From the NCBI RefSeq assembly GCF_024220515.1, contig NZ_JAMXOT010000010.1, positions 28,584-92,583 of the forward strand: 64,000 bases of DNA, written 5' to 3'. Shown one piece after another: positions 1 through 7,714 of the stretch. The DNA comes from Oscillatoria sp. HE19RPO. GTDB lineage: Bacteria; Cyanobacteriota; Cyanobacteriia; Cyanobacteriales; Laspinemataceae. The notes under the pieces were generated by a model. It was given only the letters and a program-made list of their open reading frames with translations, was not told where the DNA came from and made no database searches. Numbering within the stretch: position 1 is the stretch's first letter; every line of letters begins with the position of its first letter. Made by a program: the position numbers and the translations under genes.

Positions 1-7
1 CTAAGAT

Positions 8-44
8 TAAACCCCTAGTCTGTTTATCAGACTGGGGTTTTTTT
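8..44 (+). terminator. Rho-independent terminator of an upstream gene
   Basis: A GC-rich stem (AAACCCC, one unpaired T, AGTCTG pairing with CAGACTGGGGTTT) closes a 5-nt loop and is followed by seven T residues on the + strand. It would end a + strand transcript that starts left of the window. It also separates that gene from the cassette region. Confidence 0.8.
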
Positions 45-173
45 GAGCCGATCGCTCATCCTTGGTCTCTAGTGACGGATCCACGGACTCCACGGACATT
101 AAGGGAATCTAAAAAGAAAATAAAACTCTTGCAATCTTTAGATTGGATAGTGTACTATTAGAAATAAATCTCA

Positions 174-326
174 ATGCGGTGTCTTGGGCCAAAAGGAGTT
201 CAAAAGCAAATTTTCTTGGGCGTCCGCCAAAGGGACCTCGAAATCGCCTATCTCAATGCCTTTATGGAGTTGGCTCGCAATTACCGCGAACATCCCCGAA
301 AAGATGAGGTTAGTGATATAATGTAA
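174..326 (+). CDS. Possible small or partial ORF, unknown function
   Basis: A 50-codon + strand frame from ATG 174 to TAA 324-326. The peptide is polar with a charged end (RDLEIAYLNAFMELARNY is its most protein-like stretch). There is no clear Shine-Dalgarno sequence, so it could be the 3' remnant of a longer gene. A longer minus-strand ORF covers the same DNA but reads antisense through repeat-derived sequence and is less protein-like. I do not recognise a family. It lies just left of the first cassette boundary, where an integron platform would be expected, but it shows no integrase motif. Confidence 0.3.
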   Translation: MRCLGPKGVQKQIFLGVRQRDLEIAYLNAFMELARNYREHPRKDEVSDIM

Positions 327-523
327 AGAACTCCGCCGCGATGGTGCTACGCACCGCCCGGAGGGCGATCGACGAAGTATCAGCAAAGGTGGTTGAGGCT
401 GTTGGAGGTGGATCGACGTTAGATAGTGTAGAATTGAGTTGTAGAATTTGAGCCATTCGGAAAAGTTTCTGTTTTTTGTCCCATAGGGGTTGACTATCCA
501 GAAAATGTCAGTATAATCAGTAG

Positions 524-737
524 TTATGCCGAACCCAGTAAGCCCGTTGAGATTGTCTATTTTCATCAGAGATTAGGCAGTCAAAAATGGTTAACTTCGT
601 TGATGAGTCCCGAAGAGTTATTGGCGATCGCGAAGTTAAGAAATTGATAGGCGATCGGGGCATAGCACATCGTTGCACCTGACTTGAAAAGCGATCGGTG
701 ATAAGCTAAAATTATTGCAAGCAGGTGAACTAAGCCG
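524..737 (+). repeat. Short ORF-poor cassette, copy 1
   Basis: This 214-bp cassette begins TTATGCCGAACCCAGTA and ends in attC site A. It is near-identical over about 100 bp to copy 3 (2652) and clearly related to copy 2 (1814). No ORF with its own start spans it. One frame reads a protein-like tail (YAEPSKPVEIVYFHQRLGSQ, ending near 646) that would need a start upstream of 523. It may be a decayed gene end, a non-coding RNA or a spacer cassette. Confidence 0.65.
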
Positions 738-743
738 TTAGGC
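658..743 (+). other. attC-like recombination site A
   Basis: R'' is GCATAGC (660-666), which departs from the usual form with G in place of the second A. R' is GTTAGGC (737-743). The inner arms CACCTG (676-681) and CAGGTG (722-727) pair, extended by CTTG/CAAG with one unpaired A between them. This is the expected attC folding with an extrahelical base. Cleavage would fall between G737 and T738. Confidence 0.65.
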
Positions 744-766
744 TCCGCTCATCAATCGAGGTAAAC

Positions 767-1717
767 ATGAAGTATCCAGGTCAGCCAAAGTCTCCGCCAA
801 GTTGGTATAGTGACAGAGGTCAATCATATATTGAGAAGGAATTTAGTAAGGAGCTGGACGACTTAGCGAATGCCATTGAAAGTGAGCATTGGTTCGGAGA
901 CAAAGAAAAACATGGACGATATCGTGTTGATTTTATTTTGAAAGATGCTCGACTAATAATTGAATTAGATGGGCATGAATATCACTCAACGAAAGAACAG
1001 CTAGAAAAAGATGCAATAAGGCAGCGATACCTTTCACGAGCTGGCTACACAGTTATTAGGTTTACAGGGTGTGAAATAAATCGAAATCCTAGATCATGTG
1101 TTGCGGAAGTTCGAGAAATGTATAAAGAGCGAATGCAAAGAGCTCCCGCTAAATACCGTGTAATGTACATCGATTATCCATTCCTCTATCGAGAAACAGC
1201 TAAGGCTCTGTCATTTTTTAAAGGGTTACACCCTGACAGAACATTAAAGCCTGTAGATATTGATGAACTCCTTCCTCATGCCATTGAATGGTTACATGAA
1301 AAATCTTTTATTACAGCATTTATCTTTCACCCACCTGAAGATGAACATGAAATAAAGCACTTAGATGGTTCTATTAAAGAATATGAAAAAGGAGAGATTA
1401 GAATTAATACTGTTTCAGAAGAATGGTATACGCTCGAATTGGGTGAGCATATGGAAAGCTTCTCACACTTGTTTGACGAATTTATTTTAATCGCCGACGA
1501 TCCTGTTTATATAAAACCACTTCGTGCAGTTCTTCCTGAAGAACTAAGTGATAGAGATCATGGTTTTTATAGCTTTAAATATTTAGCTAACGGTAAATTA
1601 CTTCGCCATGGTAATGAGTCTACTTCATTTGTTGGAAGTGAGCTTGTTCATGTTCTATGGCAGAGAGTTTGGTACATTATTGGCGCTTCTATGGGCTTAA
1701 GTCTGTATGAAATGTAG
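767..1717 (+). CDS. DUF559/Vsr-like endonuclease-fold protein (cassette gene)
   Basis: 316 residues. Residues about 20-120 match the DUF559 / very-short-patch-repair-like nuclease fold. R53-V-D55-F leads to I65-E66-L67-D68-G69 with H70 and H73, then a helix and the strand GYTVIRFTGCEI. D55, E66 and D68 fit the acidic residues of a PD-(D/E)xK site. The C-terminal 190 residues are not recognised. A GAGG Shine-Dalgarno six bases before ATG 767 fixes the start. The stop TAG (1715-1717) abuts the GCCTAAC core of attC site B, the classic cassette arrangement. Its AT-rich codon use differs from the neighbouring core genes and suggests acquisition. The nuclease fold is seen in sequence; a role in DNA repair, restriction or mobility is inference. 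Confidence 0.75.
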   Translation: MKYPGQPKSPPSWYSDRGQSYIEKEFSKELDDLANAIESEHWFGDKEKHGRYRVDFILKDARLIIELDGHEYHSTKEQLEKDAIRQRYLSRAGYTVIRFTGCEINRNPRSCVAEVREMYKERMQRAPAKYRVMYIDYPFLYRETAKALSFFKGLHPDRTLKPVDIDELLPHAIEWLHEKSFITAFIFHPPEDEHEIKHLDGSIKEYEKGEIRINTVSEEWYTLELGEHMESFSHLFDEFILIADDPVYIKPLRAVLPEELSDRDHGFYSFKYLANGKLLRHGNESTSFVGSELVHVLWQRVWYIIGASMGLSLYEM

Positions 1718-1718
1718 A

Positions 1719-1819
1719 GCCTAACAAGTCATTGCAGCAGGACAAATAACAGTTGGCTATTTGCTCGTGCCTCGCTTATTTTAGCCAACAGTTATTTGCC
1801 TCTGAATGAGGCGTTATAC
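1719..1819 (+). other. attC recombination site B (best example)
   Basis: R'' is GCCTAAC (1719-1725) and R' is GTTATAC (1813-1819), 101 bp in all. The inner arms CAAATAACAGTTGGCTA and TAGCCAACAGTTATTTG are complementary at 16 of 17 positions. Near the cores, CATT-G-CAG pairs with CTGAATG and leaves an unpaired G, as expected of an L'' box. The opening GCCTAACAAGTCATTGCAGC resembles textbook integron 59-base elements. Confidence 0.85.
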
Positions 1820-2029
1820 CAAACCCGAAAAGTCCGTTTAGCTTATCTGTATCAGTTCAAGAATAGGCAAGCAAAAATGGTTCTCTTCGTTGTTCAGTCC
1901 CGAAAAGTTATTGGCGATCGCAAAGGTTAAGAATAATTAAGAGATCGTGGCATAACACATCATTGGAGCGGACTTTGTGGTAGTCTTGGGACAAGTTGGG
2001 TAGTTTCGGTCTGCCGCTCAAATAGACCG
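1814..2029 (+). repeat. Short ORF-poor cassette, copy 2 (diverged)
   Basis: This 216-bp cassette is diverged from copies 1 and 3 but collinear with them throughout, including TTGGCGATCGC and the final GGCATAACACATCATTGGAG. The reading frame seen in the other copies is closed here by a TAG after about eight codons. That argues against translation of this copy. Confidence 0.65.
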
Positions 2030-2035
2030 TTAGCC
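1949..2035 (+). other. attC recombination site C
   Basis: R'' is GCATAAC (1950-1956) and R' is GTTAGCC (2029-2035). The arm GAGCGG after the left core pairs with CCGCTC (2014-2019), with unpaired bases on one side. The left half is identical to the orphan half site at 2808-2832, so this site shows what the complete right-hand site once looked like. Confidence 0.7.
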
Positions 2036-2062
2036 CTTAGTTTATTAAGTGAGGATAATTCG

Positions 2063-2518
2063 ATGAACCAGGGTTTTACCTATACGGATCATAAAGACAT
2101 TGACTTACAGGTAACTCTTAAAACAGGAGCAATCTTTCAAGGATTAAGATGTTCTCTACTTCGCACATATTCTGAACAATATGACACCTGTGATGCCCAT
2201 GCACTGATCTGCTACTCCTGTATTAACAAATTGGGAGTTAATCATATGAAAAGAGTTGAACCTAATAGCTTTGAGCTTTTCAAAACTCCTGATGGTCGAT
2301 TATGGAAAGTAGAGAGTTATAAAGAGAATTTTCCCCCAGATGCTCCCGGACTCATTTTTCGGCTTAAAGATTTGGAGACGGATGATGATGATGATAATGA
2401 TATAGAGCCAAATTTTAATTATTCAAGCTACGGGAATGATCCTTACGAAGGTGTAGATTGGGGCGATCCATCAACATTTAATCAAGCAGCTTGGGACAAT
2501 GTTCCAGATAGAGATTAG
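2063..2518 (+). CDS. Cassette-encoded acidic protein of unknown function
   Basis: 151 residues with no family I recognise. The N-terminal half contains three cysteines (CDAHALICYSC, around residues 48-58), which could form a small metal site. The C-terminal third is very acidic (a DDDDDND run near residue 110) and rich in N, Y and D, probably disordered. A GAGG ribosome-binding site lies eight bases before ATG 2063. The gene sits alone inside cassette 2030-2651, between attC sites C and D, and would need a promoter outside the cassette or read-through. Neighbouring genes do not suggest a role. Confidence 0.6.
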   Translation: MNQGFTYTDHKDIDLQVTLKTGAIFQGLRCSLLRTYSEQYDTCDAHALICYSCINKLGVNHMKRVEPNSFELFKTPDGRLWKVESYKENFPPDAPGLIFRLKDLETDDDDDNDIEPNFNYSSYGNDPYEGVDWGDPSTFNQAAWDNVPDRD

Positions 2519-2570
2519 GTAATTCCGGTTGATCGAGTTTTCTGTTCTCTGCACAATCAAGCTTTGCCAG

Positions 2571-2657
2571 GTCTAACAATCCCAATGCACCGGAACAAAG
2601 TCAAGTGATCGGTGAGTTGCAGAGGGTGTCTATGTCCGGTGATTGGGGGCGTTATGC
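2571..2657 (+). other. attC recombination site D
   Basis: R'' is GTCTAAC (2571-2577) and R' is GTTATGC (2651-2657), 87 bp. The arm CACCGGAAC (2588-2596) pairs with GTCCGGTG (2634-2641), leaving a single unpaired A as expected for an attC fold. An ORF starting at GTG 2605 merely reads through this site into the third short cassette and is not considered a gene. Confidence 0.75.
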
Positions 2658-2832
2658 CGAACCCAGTAAATCCGTTGAGATTGTCTATTTTCATCAGAAA
2701 TTAGGCAGTCAAAAATGGTTGACTTCGTTGATGAGTCCCGAAAAGTTATTGGCGATTTGCTCCGCAACGCAAGCTAACGCAAAGGTTAATAATAATTAAG
2801 CGATCGGGGCATAACACATCATTGGAGCGGAC
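2652..2832 (+). repeat. Short ORF-poor cassette, copy 3, truncated
   Basis: Near-identical to copy 1 over the first 100 bp. It differs by a 21-bp insertion (2757-2777) inside what is GCGATCGC in copies 1 and 2. The cassette stops after the left half of an attC (GCATAAC core 2809-2815, then CATTGGAGCGGAC). After 2832 it diverges abruptly from site C, and the LanM-type gene begins within 20 bp. No matching right half with a GTTR core follows. Confidence 0.7.
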
Positions 2833-2852
2833 AATATCAGAGTAACTTGTGC

Positions 2853-4799
2853 TTAGTTGGAGGCGATCTCCGCCCGAATTAATCCAACTTGTCGTTCTAA
2901 GTTCGTTTCATCCAGCCGTTGCAGGTGAAGGCGGACTGAATCTAAGGAAGATTCCGGTAAAAAATCTGCTATGATTTCCCCAATTTCCGACTTTAAATGA
3001 CGGGAATTGGGCTGAGTGGTAAATCGAGGAATATCCCCTTGCCATAAGTCTTGAATTTCCGCCGGTATCGCCCGGGCTAAACTGGGAAAATTCGGCACTT
3101 CCACCCAGAGTTTATCAAACAGGCGATCGCGGTCTAACGCATCCCGCAACAAATCCGGATGAAATCCCTCCTGCAATAATAATCCATAAGTCCGAGTTGC
3201 CCGCAAAACCACCCGGATTTCATCCTCAGCAAACTCATTTAATAGCCCATTTTTCCCCACTAACTTATCCCGATTTTTGACCAAAACTCGATAAATTTCT
3301 GTAAATCCCGTAATAATTGCTGCCGTATAATCTTCCAAATTTACCGAGGCCCCGTTCAGGGTGGGACGATTCAAATCTGGGGGTAATTGAACCGCTTGCC
3401 GAGAGATTTTCATTTCATCGGTTCCCACTCCCTGCCAGGTGGGAATAGCATCAGGAGTCATGCGATTGCCTGAGTTCCCTAACCCACTAATATCAATCCC
3501 TCCATACCCTTGATTCCCCCACAAATTCATCGGTAAAATCCCCACACTTAACACAGACCGATCCAGTTCTCTTTCCGCTAAAGAATCAGAATTGAACCCC
3601 TCCAATTGGCTATACCGGGGGTGGAATAAAGATTCCAAATCTACTAAAATCGGCTGTTCTCCGAGGGCGATAATATTATTGCTATAAAAATCCGTAGCTT
3701 GCAGGGCATACAATAAAGCTAGATATCCTCCCTGTCTTTGATAAAATCGCTCGATTTGCGGAGCCAAGCTACAGGGTTGAGCAGTCACATATTCCACCCA
3801 ACAATACTCCCCGGAATTGAGAACATTCAAGAGTTGAAAAGGGGGATGATTGCCTCGTTCATTGAGCCAATTCAGTAAATTTTGAAAATGAATATCAAGG
3901 CTGAGAGAGCGGGGTTTATAAACTAATTTAAACCCGGAACTAAATTCGGCAATCGCCACCGAACGTCCCCCATTATGTGGGTCCCCCGCATTGGAATTCA
4001 GATGGACTAATCCGCCAGGTTCAGAGTCGGGAATAAACTGCTGGATAATTCTCGGCCAATCCTGACAGAGGCGTTCCACAAATTCATAACTGACGGTAAT
4101 CCATCCCTGGATTGAGTTGAGGATTTGCCGGGTCAAAACCGGGAATTCTGTCCACAACGCTAGAGCCATTTCCGGTTGTTGCAATTGCTGAATAAACTGA
4201 GAAAATCTCTCCGCACTACTGTTACCAGACAATTTCCCTTGGATGCGCGCTACATTTAATTCCAAGACTAAAGTGCGGGTACTCATCCAGAGCAATTCTT
4301 TCGGTAAGGGTTCATACAAAATTGCGGCAATGGTTTGGGAATTGATGCAGTCAGGGGAGTGGATGGACAGCAAGGTTTGAAGTTTTTGATGGAGGGAACT
4401 GCGCCCCCAGGCAATTAAGGGAGAAAATAGGGTTAAAAACCCAGAGACTCCGGATTGAGTATCACTCAGGTTCCCGGTTTCCGACAGCGCAGAGAACGGA
4501 TAAGTTGACAGGATATCGGACAAGGTTTTGATCCAGTCTGGGGGGTCTGAAAATCGACTGGCTAGAGTTTCGCTTGATTCTCCTAATAATTGCTGAAACT
4601 CCGGTTCCGTGAGTCCATCGCTGGCCAACCGTTGTGCAAAATAAATGTCGTTATTAAACGGAGTCTGCGATCGCCACCGTTGCAATCGCCGATCGCCTAA
4701 CGGGGTACTCCCGACTCTAGGGCGATCGCCCGAGGCAATCCGTTCCCGCAAAGGGATCCCGCGATACCACTGAACTCGTTGGCTGTTTTCTTCCTTCAT
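2853..4799 (-). CDS. LanM-type lanthipeptide dehydratase domain protein, cyclase lacking
   Basis: 648 residues matching only the N-terminal DUF4135 dehydratase half of class II lanthipeptide synthetases, which are usually about 1000 residues or more. Visible motifs are GDPHNGGRSVAIAEF followed by KLVYKPRSLSLD (nucleotide/phosphate-binding region), ATDFYSNNIIA and ILVDLESLFHP, and RVVLRATRTYGLLL plus DLLRDALDRDRLFDKLW (elimination region). The usual D-x-H-x-E-N pattern reads D-F-Y-S-N-N here, a possible loss of key residues. The protein ends at RQVGLIRAEIASN, where intact LanM enzymes pass into the LanC-like cyclase; no zinc-binding cyclase motif follows. The stop is 20 bp from a broken attC site, so truncation by array rearrangement is likely. 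No leader-type precursor peptide gene was seen nearby. Probably non-functional as a full synthetase, or a stand-alone dehydratase. Confidence 0.8.
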   Translation of the reverse strand: MKEENSQRVQWYRGIPLRERIASGDRPRVGSTPLGDRRLQRWRSQTPFNNDIYFAQRLASDGLTEPEFQQLLGESSETLASRFSDPPDWIKTLSDILSTYPFSALSETGNLSDTQSGVSGFLTLFSPLIAWGRSSLHQKLQTLLSIHSPDCINSQTIAAILYEPLPKELLWMSTRTLVLELNVARIQGKLSGNSSAERFSQFIQQLQQPEMALALWTEFPVLTRQILNSIQGWITVSYEFVERLCQDWPRIIQQFIPDSEPGGLVHLNSNAGDPHNGGRSVAIAEFSSGFKLVYKPRSLSLDIHFQNLLNWLNERGNHPPFQLLNVLNSGEYCWVEYVTAQPCSLAPQIERFYQRQGGYLALLYALQATDFYSNNIIALGEQPILVDLESLFHPRYSQLEGFNSDSLAERELDRSVLSVGILPMNLWGNQGYGGIDISGLGNSGNRMTPDAIPTWQGVGTDEMKISRQAVQLPPDLNRPTLNGASVNLEDYTAAIITGFTEIYRVLVKNRDKLVGKNGLLNEFAEDEIRVVLRATRTYGLLLQEGFHPDLLRDALDRDRLFDKLWVEVPNFPSLARAIPAEIQDLWQGDIPRFTTQPNSRHLKSEIGEIIADFLPESSLDSVRLHLQRLDETNLERQVGLIRAEIASN

Positions 4800-5122
4800 C
4801 GTCGATCCCCTCTACTGGATTGCTTCCCTCACGCCGCCTCTGGGTTTCCTGAACCCCGACTCAACTGCGATCGGGTCCTACTTTTTGCCACCCCATTCTC
4901 CCATGAAATTAGAATGATTTTCATTCTGTTTTTATGCTTATGGGTTCCAGGGGTCTGGAGGGGAGGGAAGAACACAAGGTGAGACATAATAGCGGTATCA
5001 CTACCGGATTGCCTGTGATTTTCCCAAACTGAAATCGGCGGTTATTTTACGGGCGATCGCCCTCACTGGGTAAACCGATTGATAGCATAAGCAATAAGAC
5101 TATCTTGTAGGAAGGGATAAAC

Positions 5123-5719
5123 ATGAACCCAAATAATAACCGACCCGATCGCGACAACCCCATTCCAGGAGAACCATTAACACCGCCAAATCCGGGCATT
5201 CCCAGAGGAGATCGCCCGTATAGTGCCTCTGAACCCTTCCCAAACTCTGCCCCTGATGAACTGCGACGGGAACAAGAACGTCACATTCAAAACCTCGGGG
5301 AACTGCGACAAGAAGAGGCTCGATTAAGCCGACAGCTTCAGGAATTACGACAACAAGAAGAACATCTCCACCGGCGAATTGAAGGAATCCAATTAGAAGA
5401 AGAGGAACGAAGAATTGCTGAAGTTAGACGCAGACTGGCCTTAAACAAGACTAATCAAGTGATTTACTATCTGATGGGAGCATTAGGCGTTTTATTAATT
5501 TTGCGGGTCCTGTTGCGGCTATTAGGCGCAAACCCAGACAACCAGTTTGCCGGATTTATTTATGCCTTATCCTCTCCCTTTGTCACGCCGTTTGAAACCC
5601 TGTTTATCACACCCACCTTTGGGAATTCTGCTTTTGAATTCAACGCTTTAATTGCCATAGCCGTCTATGGATTACTAACTTGGTTGGTGATTCGGTTACT
5701 GGAATTAATTTGGAATTAA
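5123..5719 (+). CDS. YggT-family membrane protein with coiled-coil N-terminus
   Basis: 198 residues. Residues 1-45 are proline-rich and polar. Residues about 48-105 form a strongly charged coiled coil rich in E, Q and R (ELRQEEARLSRQLQELRQQE). Then come two hydrophobic segments (about 113-133 and 172-195) separated by a segment with ANPDNQFAGFIYALSSPFVTP, typical of YggT/Ycf19-type proteins. That family is linked to membrane organisation or complex assembly in cyanobacteria and plastids, but its biochemistry is unclear. GGAAGGG precedes ATG 5123. The N-terminal coiled-coil extension makes it longer than the roughly 90-100 residue core family. Confidence 0.75.
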   Translation: MNPNNNRPDRDNPIPGEPLTPPNPGIPRGDRPYSASEPFPNSAPDELRREQERHIQNLGELRQEEARLSRQLQELRQQEEHLHRRIEGIQLEEEERRIAEVRRRLALNKTNQVIYYLMGALGVLLILRVLLRLLGANPDNQFAGFIYALSSPFVTPFETLFITPTFGNSAFEFNALIAIAVYGLLTWLVIRLLELIWN

Positions 5720-5751
5720 CCTGAATTGATACCCCACTTGCTCGCACCCCC

Positions 5752-5795
5752 TAAAAAAAGGAGAGAGGCAACCCCATCGGGATTGCCTCTAAAAA
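5752..5795 (-). terminator. Terminator downstream of ndhB
   Basis: Read on the minus strand, AGAGGCAAT and TTGCCTCT pair around a short loop and are followed by CTCC and seven T residues. It lies just beyond the ndhB stop. On the + strand the hairpin is followed by A-rich sequence, so it is best placed as the ndhB terminator and a barrier to the convergent YggT-family gene. Confidence 0.7.
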
Positions 5796-5826
5796 ATATT
5801 ACCGTTAACAATTTACACGGCTTTTC

Positions 5827-7401
5827 TTAAGGAGTTTGAGACCCTTCCAAGTCCGCCGGACTGGTTAACGTCGCAACGGGGACAGTTTTCCCCATCGAGG
5901 CTTGCAACATAGAGGTCCGAGAAACAGAATTATTCGCCAAAGTAAACAGGGGATTAGACAGAATCCCAGCGAGGGAAGTGGCAATCACCGTCAGGATTAA
6001 ACCCACTTGGAGCGATCGCATTCCGCGCAAATTCCAGCGAATTTCGGGATAATTTTTCACCGCCTCGGACATTTCTTGCGGTTCCTTGACCACCATCATC
6101 TTGACCACGCGGATGTAGTAGTAAATGGAAACCACACTGGTTAATAAGCCCAGCAAGACTAAGCCATAAAGACCCGCTTGCCAACCGGCCCAGAACAGAT
6201 AAATCTTTCCGAAGAATCCGGCCAGGGGAGGAATACCACCGAGGGAAAGCAAACAAATACTTAATCCCAAGGTTAACAAGGGGTCTTTTTGATAGAGACC
6301 CGCATATTCGCTAATTTGATCCGTTCCCGTGCGGAGGGTGAAGAGAATCAAACAGGTGAATGCACCCAAGTTCATGAACAGATAAACCAGCAGATAAAAA
6401 ATCATGCTCGCATATCCAGCATCGGTATTGGCAATTAAACCAATCATCACAAACCCCGCTTGTCCGATGGAGGAATAGGCAAGCATTCGTTTGAGACTGG
6501 TTTGAGCCAGGGCCACCACATTACCCAGAACCATACTGAGGATGGCGAGGGCGGTAAACACAAAATGCCACTGTTCCTGAACCAGGGGGAACGCTGTCGT
6601 CAGCAGACGGATTGCCAGGGCAAATCCTGCTGCTTTAGAACCTACAGAAAGGAACGCCACAACTGGGGTGGGAGAGCCTTCGTAAACGTCCGGAGTCCAT
6701 TGGTGGAAGGGAACTGCGGAGATTTTGAACGAAATCCCGGCAATGACAAACACTAGAGAAATCACCAGTCCAATGGAGGGACCTGTGCCAGAAGCAGTGA
6801 TGCCAGCAGCGATCGCACTTAAGCGAGTTTCTCCCCCGGAAAGTCCATACAGCAGAGACATCCCATAGAGAAACACCGCCGAAGAAGCAGCGCCAATCAG
6901 CAGATATTTTAAAGCCGCCTCATTGGAACGAGGATCCAGCTTCATGTAACCCGTGAGTAGATACGATGAAATACTCAGGGTTTCCAAAGACACAAAAATC
7001 ATCACCAACTCATCTGCCCCAGAGAGGAACATTCCCCCCAGAGTGGCGGTGAGCAAAATCATCAGAAACTCGCCCATTGCGGTGCCGGAGTTTTCCACAT
7101 AGCGGATCGACATCAAAACAGTCACCACCGCAGACAGGGCGATAATGCCGCGAAAGATCACACTCATGGAGTCCCCATTGAACCCACCGAGGAACGAAAT
7201 CGGGTCACTGGCATCCCATTGATAAACCAGGGCCACCAGGGCCGCTAGTAGACCGGCGATCGCCATGTAGGGGGTCACCTTCAGGGACTCCCGTCCTACG
7301 ATCAGGTCATAAACCAGGACCACCAGCAGGGTGACGATCACAATTCCCTCTGGCAAAATTATTCCAGCATTTAGCTGGGCGGCAAGATTAGCAAAGTTCA
7401 T
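5827..7401 (-). CDS. ndhB: NAD(P)H-quinone oxidoreductase subunit 2 (NdhB)
   Basis: 524 residues, the usual length for cyanobacterial NdhB. It is a membrane-arm subunit of the photosynthetic NDH-1 complex, acting in thylakoid cyclic electron flow, respiration and CO2 uptake. About fourteen hydrophobic helices are visible. Landmarks include [17 protein letters not shown] with the proton-pathway glutamate, [21 protein letters not shown] (the antiporter-like motif near residue 230) and [20 protein letters not shown]. The soluble C-terminal tail is short. It is single-copy in this window and not clustered with other ndh genes, as is common for ndhB in cyanobacteria. The start [11 protein letters not shown] fits family N-termini. 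Confidence 0.97.
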   Translation of the reverse strand: MNFANLAAQLNAGIILPEGIVIVTLLVVLVYDLIVGRESLKVTPYMAIAGLLAALVALVYQWDASDPISFLGGFNGDSMSVIFRGIIALSAVVTVLMSIRYVENSGTAMGEFLMILLTATLGGMFLSGADELVMIFVSLETLSISSYLLTGYMKLDPRSNEAALKYLLIGAASSAVFLYGMSLLYGLSGGETRLSAIAAGITASGTGPSIGLVISLVFVIAGISFKISAVPFHQWTPDVYEGSPTPVVAFLSVGSKAAGFALAIRLLTTAFPLVQEQWHFVFTALAILSMVLGNVVALAQTSLKRMLAYSSIGQAGFVMIGLIANTDAGYASMIFYLLVYLFMNLGAFTCLILFTLRTGTDQISEYAGLYQKDPLLTLGLSICLLSLGGIPPLAGFFGKIYLFWAGWQAGLYGLVLLGLLTSVVSIYYYIRVVKMMVVKEPQEMSEAVKNYPEIRWNLRGMRSLQVGLILTVIATSLAGILSNPLFTLANNSVSRTSMLQASMGKTVPVATLTSPADLEGSQTP

Positions 7402-7714
7402 AGCAAGTTATCGGCAGGTACAATACAACCAATTAGCATCAATCCGGTGCAGTTCGTGCATTAGCAATTCTTTACATCTTGCATCTTACCTTGATATCTG
7501 CCCGATGCCCCCCATCTACCGCCAATTCTGCGGGGCTCGGGTGCTAGTTGCGCCAGTTCATCAGGAGAGGGACTTAGGCAAATTTTTTGCTCGCACCCTC
7601 AATAGTAGGAGGGAGTCACCGAATCGTCCCTACCCGGGATAGAGGGAAGTCCTGAGTCTGTAGGGTCGGCTAAAACCCACCCTACGATCGGGCGATCGCA
7701 GCCCATCATCCTAA
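7402..7714. other. Intergenic region upstream of ndhB
   Basis: About 310 bp holding the ndhB leader and its presumed promoter, which I cannot place. Near 7660-7700 there is a degenerate fragment of the GTAGGGTGGGC palindromic repeat. No gene is seen. Confidence 0.5.

Larger units (their letters stand above)
523..2832 (+). mobile_element. Integron-type gene cassette array (no integrase in window)
   Basis: Five consecutive cassettes, all in + orientation, are delimited by R' cores (GTTATGC 523, GTTAGGC 737, GTTATAC 1813, GTTAGCC 2029, GTTATGC 2651). R''-type cores (GCATAGC, GCCTAAC, GCATAAC, GTCTAAC) lie at 660, 1719, 1950 and 2571, and an orphan GCATAAC at 2809. Each R''/R' pair encloses an imperfect inverted repeat with an unpaired base, the hallmark of attC sites. 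Deduced cassettes are 524-737, 738-1813, 1814-2029, 2030-2651 and 2652-2832 (truncated). Genes occupy the second and fourth, with the stop codon close to attC as in integron cassettes. No tyrosine recombinase (IntI) is visible. By definition this is a cluster of attC sites lacking an integrase, unless intI lies left of the window. Site calls are by eye; a covariance model for attC would settle them. Confidence 0.75.

Noticed and set aside
171..566. 131-residue minus-strand ORF at the left end
   Set aside because: It reads antisense through the first short cassette and through repeat-like DNA; there is no ribosome-binding site and the composition is not protein-like.
2605..2799. 64-residue ORF starting at GTG within attC site D
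   Set aside because: It starts inside a recombination site and runs into the short cassette; the equivalent frame is closed by a stop in copy 2. It is treated as cassette sequence, not a gene.
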